Shown: piece after piece, positions 1 through 5,494 of the stretch | Position numbering within the stretch: the first letter of the stretch is position 1 | Layout: each line of letters starts with the position of its first letter | Source: Caulobacterales bacterium | GTDB lineage: Bacteria > Pseudomonadota > Alphaproteobacteria > Caulobacterales > Caulobacteraceae | Assembly: GCA_947480815.1 (NCBI GenBank) | Contig: CANKEA010000100.1 | Coordinates: forward strand, 1 to 5,494 | Reading direction: 5' to 3' | Length of the DNA: 5,494 nt | Made by a program: the position numbers and the translations under genes | Notes under the pieces: generated by a model | Database searches by the model: none | What the model was told of the DNA's origin: nothing | The model's input: only the letters and a program-made list of their open reading frames with translations

Positions 1-2
1 CG

Positions 3-1169
3 GGCGGCCACGACGCCCTAACCATGGCGCGCCGACTTAAGGCCTCCTGTGCGCCGCGCCGCCTGCCGGTCATCGCCATTGGCGAGCCAGGTCCAGAACT
101 TCAGGGACATGCGTTCGACCTGACCCTGGCCTCGCCTCTGCATCCTGCACAGGCCGTCATGCGGCTTGAAGCCTTGGTGCGCATAGCCGTGGCAGAGGAG
201 GAGTTCGAGCTTCGCTTGGAAACCTTCGCCGACCGCGGCCGACGGCTCAACCTTCCAGACAATGCAGCCTCGCCGTTCCGCGTGCTGGCCATGGGAGAGC
301 CCGCACCGCAATTCCTGGCACTCAGCAATGTCTTGGCCCGCAGCGGTGCCGATGTGGTGGGGGCCTTCACCGCCTACACCGCCTTTGACTATATGCACGA
401 GCGGCCTTTCGATGCCGTGGTCCTGTGGGCCGGCGACAACTCGCAGCAAGCGCTCTCGATTGCCGGCGGGATGCGTCGCAACACGCGGCTGTTCCATGTA
501 CCAGCCTTTCTTTATCTGAAGACCACATCCTACGTGACCATGTCCGAGGCTTATCACCGCGGGGTCTCGGATGTTGCCAGCCCAGAGACGGCTGAAAGCG
601 ATACCGCCAAGCGCATCTTAGAACTTGCGCGCAGCTATCGCCGTGGCGAGACGATCCGAGCGGCGTTGGAAAAGGCGCGTAGTTCAGGGCTTATGGACGC
701 CGCGACCGGACTTTTCACCCGCGACCTGTTTGCCGCCCATCTCATGCGTCTAGCCGCGGCCTCTCGCGTGCGCAACCGGCCAATGAGCGTGGCTGTGCTG
801 AAGGTCTCTGATCGGCCGGAGGTCGTCGCCGCCCGCGCCAGCGGCTGGCTGGACCGCGCTATTCCGCAGATCGGCTCGATGATAGGCCGCCTGGTGCGGG
901 TCGAAGACACGGCCGCCCGTCTCGGTCCGGAAGTCTTCGCCCTGGCCCTGCCTGCCACCAATCAGGCCGCCGCCCGTGCCGCTGCTGAGCGGATCGCAGG
1001 AGTTATCGCCTGCACGGCTTTCGAGGCCGGCGACACCAAGCCGGCCTTTGTCGCCGAGTTCGATATTGGCGTGGCGCAGCTAGAGGGCGACGAAGGGGCG
1101 GCCAAGGCCCTGGAGCGAGCGGCAAAGAACGCCGTGCCCATCCTACCGAGCGCGGCCCAGCTGGATTAG
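3..1169 (+). CDS. popA: PopA-like c-di-GMP effector, REC-REC-degenerate GGDEF (5' truncated)
   Basis: Probable non-catalytic c-di-GMP receptor. In Caulobacter, PopA goes to the old cell pole when it binds c-di-GMP and, with RcdA and ClpXP, promotes destruction of the regulator CtrA. The reading frame is open to the left edge, and the seven codons before the Met at 24 (GGHDALT) continue a receiver fold, so the true start lies outside the window and that Met is internal. Numbering from it: the end of REC1 to about residue 70; REC2 about 84-205; a GGDEF fold about 222-375, opening with a DxxTGL motif (225-230). The active-site loop reads GPEVF (301-305) instead of GGDEF/GGEEF, and the substrate-binding helix is not conserved, so cyclase activity is unlikely. 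The inhibitory I-site RxxD is intact (RVED, 292-295) at the canonical spacing. As I recall it, C. crescentus PopA has about 447 residues, which would put roughly 58 residues off the edge. The family call is strong; the exact PopA role is inferred, and another degenerate PleD paralogue is the alternative. Confidence 0.82.
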   Translation, partial: GGHDALTMARRLKASCAPRRLPVIAIGEPGPELQGHAFDLTLASPLHPAQAVMRLEALVRIAVAEEEFELRLETFADRGRRLNLPDNAASPFRVLAMGEPAPQFLALSNVLARSGADVVGAFTAYTAFDYMHERPFDAVVLWAGDNSQQALSIAGGMRRNTRLFHVPAFLYLKTTSYVTMSEAYHRGVSDVASPETAESDTAKRILELARSYRRGETIRAALEKARSSGLMDAATGLFTRDLFAAHLMRLAAASRVRNRPMSVAVLKVSDRPEVVAARASGWLDRAIPQIGSMIGRLVRVEDTAARLGPEVFALALPATNQAAARAAAERIAGVIACTAFEAGDTKPAFVAEFDIGVAQLEGDEGAAKALERAAKNAVPILPSAAQLD

Positions 1170-1208
1170 GGCGAGGTATCCGCTAAGAGCCGCGCGGTCG
1201 CCGATGGC
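1170..1208. other. Convergent intergenic gap, popA-like / mfd
   Basis: The two genes converge with only 39 bases between their stop codons (TAG at 1167-1169, TAA on the minus strand at 1209-1211). I see no strong GC stem followed by a T-run in either direction, so no intrinsic terminator is called. A 10-base perfect palindrome, GGCTTAAGCC (1206-1215), spans the mfd stop codon but has no loop. Termination may depend on Rho, or the transcripts may overlap. Confidence 0.6.
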
Positions 1209-4200
1209 TTAAGCCGACTTCCGTGCCAGGAAGGCTAGCTCTTGAAGGATACGCTCTGCCGCATTGAGCCGCTGGCTGGGCGTTTCCCATTCGCCGCGAA
1301 CCACAAGCTTGTTATCAGGCCGTACCTTCCACACCCCGGCCTTTTTCTGCACGACAGCGATCAGCCCCATCGGGTCAGCGAAGCTTTCGCCACGGAACGA
1401 TACCACCGCCCCCTTGGGGCCAACGTCGATCTTCGAGACATTGGCCTCGCGGCACAGCCCCTTGATGGCAACCACCTTGAGTAGGGAGTCCGCCTCGGGC
1501 GGCAGCGGCCCGAAACGGTCGATCAGCTCGGCCGCCAGGGCTTCGCGGTCGGCCGCGCGCTCGGCTTCTGACAGACGGCGGTACAGCGCCAATCGGACAT
1601 TCAGGTCGGGCACATAGGCCTCAGGGATCAGCACCGCCGCCCCGGTATTGATCTGCGGTGACCAACCCCTGTCGGATAGACCTTCGCTCAGGCCGTCTAG
1701 GCCGCGTGTTTTCAGTTCCGCCACAGCGTCTTCCAGCATCTGCTGATAGAGCTCGACGCCGATCTCCTTGATATGGCCGCTCTGTTCATCGCCCAGCAGG
1801 TTGCCGCCGCCGCGGATGTCGAGGTCATGGCTGGCAAGCTGGAACCCGGCCCCCAGGCTATCGAGCGACTGCAGAACCTTGAGGCGCTTCTCCGCCGAGA
1901 GGGTCACCTGCTTCTCCGCTGGCGTCGTCAGATAGGCATAGGCGCGGGCCTTGGATCGGCCCACCCGTCCGCGCAGCTGGTAGAGCTGGGCCAGGCCGAA
2001 CATATCGGCACGATGCACGATCAAGGTGTTCGCCGTCGGGATATCCAGGCCGGATTCAACGATCGTGGTCGAAAGCAGCACGTCGTATTCGCCGTCATAG
2101 AAGGCGCTCATGACGTCTTCCAGCTGGGTCGGTGCCATCTGGCCGTGACCGACAGTGAATTTCACCTCCGGCACATACTCACGGAGGAACCGTTCAATAT
2201 CTTCCAGGTCTTTGATCCGTGGCACCACATAATAGGCTTGGCCGCCGCGGTACTTTTCGCGCAGCAGGGCCTCACGCAGGGTCACCGGATCGTTAGGGCT
2301 AATGTAGGTGCGCACCGCCAGCCGGTCGACCGGCGGTGTGGCGATGATCGACATTTCGCGGATGCCACTCAGTGCCATCTGCAAGGTGCGTGGGATCGGC
2401 GTGGCGGTCAGGGTCAGCATGTGCACGTCAGCGCGAAGGCCCTTCAAAGCCTCCTTTGCCTTGACCCCGAAGTGTTGCTCTTCATCGACCACCACTAGGC
2501 CCAGATCCTTGAACGACACCAGCTTGCTCAGCACCGCATGGGTGCCGACCACGATCTCGGCCTCCCCGGCTGCCAGTTCGGCGCGCGTATCGTTGGCCTC
2601 TTTCGTCGGGACCAGGCGAGAGAGGCGGCGCACCTTGATCGGCCAACCCTGGAACCGCTCGGTAAAGGTCTTGTAGTGCTGCCGGGCCAACAGTGTCGTG
2701 GGGCAAACCACGGCCACCTGCTTACCGCTCATGGCCACAACGAAGGCCGCGCGCAGGGCGACCTCGGTCTTGCCAAAACCCACGTCACCGCAGATCAGCC
2801 GGTCCATCGGCTTACCGTCGGCCAGGTCGGTCAGCACGTCGCCGATGGCGTTCAGTTGGTCGTCTGTTTCTTCATAGGGGAAGCGGGCGCAGAATTCGTC
2901 GAACAGGCCGGCGGGCGGGTCGATTTCTTCCGCCTGTTTCATGGCGCGCGCGGCGGCGATGGCAATCAGCCCCTGGGCCATCTCGCGCAGCCGCTGCTTT
3001 GCACGCGCCTTTCGGCCCTGCCAGGCAGCACCGCCAAGACGGTCGAGCTGCACCCCATCGCTCTCGGCACCGTAGCGCGTCAGCAGGTCGATGTTCTCCA
3101 CGGGCAAGAATAGCTTGGAATCGCCGGCGTAATGGATTTCCAGGCAGTCGTGCGGCGCGTCCTGCACAATCAAGGTCTGCAGACCCTCATAGCGGCCGAT
3201 GCCGTGATCGATGTGCACCACCAGATCGCCAGGCGTTAAGGCGCTGGCTTCAGCCAGGAAATTGGCAGCTCGTCGTTTGCGGCGTGGGCGCGCCAGGCGG
3301 TCACCCAAAATATCCGTCTCGGAGATGACTACCAGATTGTCGGTCTCGAACCCCGCTTCCAGCGGCAGCACGGCACGCTGGGGCTTCTTGGGGTCGGCAG
3401 CCTTGGCGGCCTGCCAGTAGGGTGACAAGGCGATATTGTGGATGCCGTGGTCGGCCAGCATCAGCCCCAGACGTTCGGACGAACCGTCGGTCCAAGAGGC
3501 GAATAGGACGCGTTTGCCCTCCCCGGCCAGCTTCGAGGCGTGGGCGGCGGCGGCCTCAAACAGGTTCACACTGTCCTGGGCCCGTTCGGCGGCGAAGCTG
3601 CGCCCGGCGCGGGCCCCCATATCGATCACATTGCCCAAGGCCCCGTCGACCTGGAACGGGGTAAAGCTGCGGCTCGGACGTTCCGCCAATCGACGGTCCC
3701 ATTCTGGTGCCGAGACATAGAGATCCTCGACCGGCAGCGGCCGATAGCTACCCTTGGCCTGCACCCGGGAGTCATGCGCGTCCTCGGCCATGGCCAATCG
3801 CTCATTGCGCGCCTGTATCGCCAGATGGTCCATACCGACCAGGGCCGTAGCCGGCAGGTAATCGAACAGGGTCGCGGTCTCGCCGTAGAAAAGCGGCAGA
3901 TAATGCTCCATGCCGCCACGCCGCCCGCCCTCGCTGACGGCGGCATAGAGCGGATCGTCACCCGGTGCCCCAAACCGTTCCAGATAGCCCTTGCGGAAAC
4001 GCGAGATGGCGTCGGCATCAAGCAGCACCTCGCTGACCGGTGCCAAGTCGATAGCGTGTAATTGCTTGGTTGATCGCTGGGTCTCGGGATCGAAGGCGCG
4101 GATCGATTCCAAGGTATCGCCGAACAGGTCCAGTCGCAGTGGCTCCTCGCCCGCCGGCGGGAAGACGTCAATCACCCCGCCACGGATGGCGAATTCACCG

Positions 4201-4706
4201 CGCTCATTAACCGTGCTGGCGCGGGCATAGCCATTGACCGTGAAATAGCGCTCCAGGTCGGCGATATTGACCTCCGCGCCGGGTTTGGCGGTGTAGGACG
4301 CGCGCAGCAACGCCGAGGCTGGCGGCAGGCGTTGCACCACCGAGGGCGCAGCAGCCACGAGGATTGATGGCCGTTCGGTCAGCCAGCCCTTGGCGAGACG
4401 CGCTAGCATTGCCATTCGTTGGGCAGCTACGGCGCTGGATGGCCCCACACGATCGTAGGGTAGGCAATCCCAGGATGGGAAAAGCACGCATTCCATCTCG
4501 GGCGCGAAAAAGCGCATCGCATCGATGAAGGCCTGGGCTCGACCACCATCGCGAGCGATAAAGACGGAAAGTCCGCCGCGCGCGCGCGCGACATCGGCCA
4601 TCACCAGGGCGTCGAACCCCTCGGGTGCCGAACTTAAGGTGAGGCCGCCGCTGTCGCTGTTGACTGCCTTCAGCTCCGCAGCACTAGGCGCCACGGGGCC
4701 CCGCAA
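1209..4706 (-). CDS. mfd: Transcription-repair coupling factor Mfd
   Basis: ATP-driven DNA translocase that binds the RNA polymerase beta subunit, pushes stalled polymerase off damaged template DNA and recruits UvrA to start nucleotide excision repair. The 1165 residues match the usual length (E. coli has 1148). In order: the UvrB-like N-terminal module, with GFAIRG-type sequence at about 160-190 (EFAIRGGVIDVFP); a variable middle; the RNA polymerase-interacting domain from about 491 (PGDLVVHIDHGIGRYEGL); and the RecG-like helicase motor. The motor has Walker A GDVGFGKTE (640-648), DEEQ box (741-744), TATP (767-770), motif V TTIVESGLDIP (880-890) and motif VI QLRGRVGRS (910-918). It is followed by the translocation hairpin (about 951-977) and the C-terminal D7 domain (about 1010-1165). 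All motor residues expected for activity are present. The start is TTG at 4706 or GTG at 4694, both inside sdhE; the first ATG (codon 36) would cut into the conserved N-terminus. Probably cotranscribed with sdhE. Confidence 0.98.
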   Translation of the reverse strand: MRGPVAPSAAELKAVNSDSGGLTLSSAPEGFDALVMADVARARGGLSVFIARDGGRAQAFIDAMRFFAPEMECVLFPSWDCLPYDRVGPSSAVAAQRMAMLARLAKGWLTERPSILVAAAPSVVQRLPPASALLRASYTAKPGAEVNIADLERYFTVNGYARASTVNERGEFAIRGGVIDVFPPAGEEPLRLDLFGDTLESIRAFDPETQRSTKQLHAIDLAPVSEVLLDADAISRFRKGYLERFGAPGDDPLYAAVSEGGRRGGMEHYLPLFYGETATLFDYLPATALVGMDHLAIQARNERLAMAEDAHDSRVQAKGSYRPLPVEDLYVSAPEWDRRLAERPSRSFTPFQVDGALGNVIDMGARAGRSFAAERAQDSVNLFEAAAAHASKLAGEGKRVLFASWTDGSSERLGLMLADHGIHNIALSPYWQAAKAADPKKPQRAVLPLEAGFETDNLVVISETDILGDRLARPRRKRRAANFLAEASALTPGDLVVHIDHGIGRYEGLQTLIVQDAPHDCLEIHYAGDSKLFLPVENIDLLTRYGAESDGVQLDRLGGAAWQGRKARAKQRLREMAQGLIAIAAARAMKQAEEIDPPAGLFDEFCARFPYEETDDQLNAIGDVLTDLADGKPMDRLICGDVGFGKTEVALRAAFVVAMSGKQVAVVCPTTLLARQHYKTFTERFQGWPIKVRRLSRLVPTKEANDTRAELAAGEAEIVVGTHAVLSKLVSFKDLGLVVVDEEQHFGVKAKEALKGLRADVHMLTLTATPIPRTLQMALSGIREMSIIATPPVDRLAVRTYISPNDPVTLREALLREKYRGGQAYYVVPRIKDLEDIERFLREYVPEVKFTVGHGQMAPTQLEDVMSAFYDGEYDVLLSTTIVESGLDIPTANTLIVHRADMFGLAQLYQLRGRVGRSKARAYAYLTTPAEKQVTLSAEKRLKVLQSLDSLGAGFQLASHDLDIRGGGNLLGDEQSGHIKEIGVELYQQMLEDAVAELKTRGLDGLSEGLSDRGWSPQINTGAAVLIPEAYVPDLNVRLALYRRLSEAERAADREALAAELIDRFGPLPPEADSLLKVVAIKGLCREANVSKIDVGPKGAVVSFRGESFADPMGLIAVVQKKAGVWKVRPDNKLVVRGEWETPSQRLNAAERILQELAFLARKSA
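4577..4590. repeat. (CG)7 dinucleotide tract within mfd
   Basis: Fourteen bases of uninterrupted alternating CG lie in the early coding region of mfd and encode part of VARARGG (residues 39-45). Gain or loss of one CG unit would shift the frame and abolish Mfd. The tract is also a sequence able to adopt left-handed DNA. It may simply reflect GC-rich Ala/Arg codon use. Confidence 0.9.
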
Positions 4707-4965
4707 TTTGACTGAATTTATCCCGGAACGCTTTGAGGTCGCTCATGATCCCGGTCTCAAACTCGGGTGGAGTCGGTGCCTTCTCGGCAATCCAGTTGTA
4801 GATGTCGTGATCGGCCTCTTCCAAAAGCAGCTCGAACTGATCCAGTTCTGCCTCGCTCATGGTCGCGAGGCGCAGGTCCGCGAAGGCACCCAGGATCAGG
4901 TCCGCCTCGCGGAAACCCCTATGCCAGGCACGAAATGCGATTTTCTTGCAGCGGATGTTATCCAT
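4684..4965 (-). CDS. sdhE: FAD assembly factor SdhE (succinate dehydrogenase flavinylation)
   Basis: Small cytoplasmic protein of the SdhE/Sdh5 (formerly DUF339) family, which helps attach FAD covalently to the flavoprotein subunit SdhA of succinate dehydrogenase, linking the TCA cycle with the respiratory chain. The 93 residues are typical for the family. The signature RGxxE motif is present as RGFRE (16-20), preceded by the usual RxKKxxFRxWHRG-type start. It is followed by an all-helical region with the conserved FELLLEEADHDIYNWI segment (44-59). The proline-rich stretch and short C-terminal helix are also family-like. The ATG at 4965 is chosen because the family pattern begins within a few residues. 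No Shine-Dalgarno sequence is visible; the bases just upstream read CCCTCC. The 3' end overlaps the start of mfd, suggesting one transcript. The neighbourhood with mfd and recG is common in alphaproteobacteria and implies no shared biochemical role. Confidence 0.96.
   Translation of the reverse strand: MDNIRCKKIAFRAWHRGFREADLILGAFADLRLATMSEAELDQFELLLEEADHDIYNWIAEKAPTPPEFETGIMSDLKAFRDKFSQIAGPRGA
4692..4706 (-). promoter_or_regulatory. mfd translation start region inside sdhE
   Basis: Two in-frame start candidates, TTG (4704-4706) and GTG (4692-4694), lie before the sdhE stop codon (TAG, 4684-4686). Between them is a perfect 10-base palindrome, CGGGGCCCCG (4694-4703). No good Shine-Dalgarno sequence precedes either codon. 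I infer that mfd is translated at a low level by ribosomes finishing sdhE. Which codon is used cannot be decided here. Confidence 0.55.
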
Positions 4966-5013
4966 GGAGGGCGCGGTATAGGGCGGAGCGGCTTGTAAGG
5001 CTAGGTTTGCCGC
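4966..5013. promoter_or_regulatory. Divergent promoter region, sdhE-mfd / recG
   Basis: These 48 bases separate two start codons on opposite strands, so signals for both directions must fit here or reach into the genes. The segment 4975-4982 reads CCTATACC on the minus strand, a partial match to the Caulobacter housekeeping -10 consensus GCTANAWC. The plus strand reads TATAGG at 4977-4982, and GCTAGGTT at 5000-5007 is a second partial match. No good -35 element is visible for either direction. If the minus-strand element is used, the sdhE message would start within a few bases of its ATG, which would fit the lack of a ribosome binding site. For recG, a weak TAGG (5002-5005) sits about 8 bases before the ATG. 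Exact promoter positions are speculative. Confidence 0.4.
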
Positions 5014-5494
5014 ATGCGTCCGGAGATTCTCTTTCCGCTATTCGCGCCATCCGCCTCGCTGAAGGGGGTTGGGCCGCGCCTAAAGCCGCTACTTGAGCGG
5101 CTTGCCGGACCTCGCGTGCGCGACGTGCTGTTCCTAAGTCCGCAGCGCCTGGTGCAGCGCGCCCGTTCTACCGTCGCCCAAGCGGCCGAGGACCAGGCGC
5201 AAATTTTTGACCTGACCATCGAAAATCACCTCAAGCCTGGACGAACCGGCCACCCGTGGCGCATCCGCGCCCATGATGAAACCGGCTTCATCACCCTGGT
5301 CTTCTTCGGAAACTATGGTGCCAGCCTGGAAGTTCAGCACCCGCCCGGCGCGCGCCGTCTGGTCAGCGGCAAGGTCGAGCGCTTCGGTGTACAGTTGCAG
5401 ATCACCCACCCAGATTACATCGTCTCCCCCGAACGCGGCAGCGACATTCCCGAAGTCGAAGCGATCTATCCGGCCACCGCCGGCCTGACGCCCC
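5014..5494 (+). CDS. recG: ATP-dependent DNA helicase RecG, N-terminal part (3' truncated)
   Basis: First 160 codons of RecG, the helicase that regresses stalled replication forks and processes branched DNA in recombination and repair. Only the DNA-binding wedge portion is in the window; the helicase motor lies beyond the right edge. The N-terminus has the family's helix-hairpin-like SLKGVGPRLKPLLERL (15-30) and VRDVLFLSPQRL (35-46). An OB fold follows from about residue 60 to 140, with WRIRAHDETGFITLVFFGN (82-100) and the HPDYIVSPE strand (132-140). The sequence ends in EAIYPATAGLTP (149-160), the well-known RecG segment that leads into the linker to the motor. The ATG at 5014 is chosen because the family pattern MRPEILFPLF begins immediately. 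The frame is open to the edge with no stop. RecG is divergent from sdhE-mfd. Full length would be about 690-700 residues, so roughly three quarters is missing. Confidence 0.93.
   Translation, partial: MRPEILFPLFAPSASLKGVGPRLKPLLERLAGPRVRDVLFLSPQRLVQRARSTVAQAAEDQAQIFDLTIENHLKPGRTGHPWRIRAHDETGFITLVFFGNYGASLEVQHPPGARRLVSGKVERFGVQLQITHPDYIVSPERGSDIPEVEAIYPATAGLTP

Noticed and set aside
18..557. Minus-strand open frame of 179 codons opposite the popA-like gene
   Set aside because: The plus strand encodes clear receiver-domain sequence here. The antisense product looks like a composition artefact.
672..1169. Active diguanylate cyclase
   Set aside because: The GGDEF fold is present, but the catalytic loop is GPEVF and the substrate-binding residues are not conserved, so a receptor role is favoured.
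1170..1208. Bidirectional intrinsic terminator between the convergent genes
   Set aside because: I found no stable stem-loop followed by a T-run on either strand.
1773..2498. Plus-strand open frame of 241 codons opposite mfd
   Set aside because: It lies wholly antisense to the conserved Mfd helicase motor. Its translation shows no recognisable domain, and long antisense frames are common in GC-rich genes.
3540..4061. Plus-strand open frame of 173 codons opposite mfd
   Set aside because: It is antisense to the Mfd N-terminal half, with no domain or start signal. The Mfd frame explains this region.
4599..4601. ATG at mfd codon 36 as the true start
   Set aside because: It would remove the conserved APEGFDALVMADVARA segment at the start of the UvrB-like module, so an upstream TTG or GTG is preferred.
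4525..4998. Plus-strand open frame of 157 codons opposite the mfd start and sdhE
   Set aside because: It crosses two well-supported genes and the divergent promoter region on the opposite strand and resembles no family I know.
1..5494. Novel defence, mobile or CRISPR system
   Set aside because: Nearly all of the window is taken up by four recognisable housekeeping or signalling genes. There are no direct-repeat arrays, transposase-like sequences, inverted-repeat ends, tRNA sequences or composition breaks that I can see.

Overview
This is a GC-rich, gene-dense bacterial chromosomal segment. It looks like an alphaproteobacterium, most likely a member of the Caulobacterales (Caulobacter, Phenylobacterium, Brevundimonas or Asticcacaulis type). 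Three things suggest this. The first gene has the PopA architecture (two receiver domains, then a catalytically dead GGDEF domain with an intact c-di-GMP I-site), which I know only from that lineage. The recG / sdhE-mfd arrangement is familiar from alphaproteobacteria. The CcrM methylation target GANTC occurs only 7 times where about 20 would be expected. The genus is an inference and was not tested by any search.

Layout: (1) 3-1169, plus strand: the 3' part of a popA-like gene, cut by the left edge of the window. (2) 1170-1208: a 39-base gap between convergent genes, with no clear terminator. (3) 1209-4706, minus strand: a complete mfd gene for the transcription-repair coupling factor. (4) 4684-4965, minus strand: a complete sdhE gene, whose end overlaps the start of mfd by 23 bases. 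(5) 4966-5013: a 48-base gap between divergent genes that must hold the start signals for both directions. (6) 5014-5494, plus strand: the first 160 codons of recG, cut by the right edge.

Together the window holds two superfamily-2 DNA translocases of genome maintenance. Mfd clears stalled RNA polymerase and recruits nucleotide excision repair; RecG remodels stalled forks and branched DNA. They flank a small flavinylation factor for succinate dehydrogenase. The sdhE-mfd pair is probably one transcript with coupled translation. The popA-like gene runs towards mfd from the other side and is probably a separate unit, acting in c-di-GMP-controlled polar protein turnover during the cell cycle.

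I found no mobile element, CRISPR array, RNA gene or unknown gene cassette, and no convincing evidence of an undescribed system. The points most worth a second look are the selectively degenerate signalling domains of the popA-like protein, the unusual mfd translation start inside sdhE, a (CG)7 tract early in mfd, and the compact divergent promoter region.
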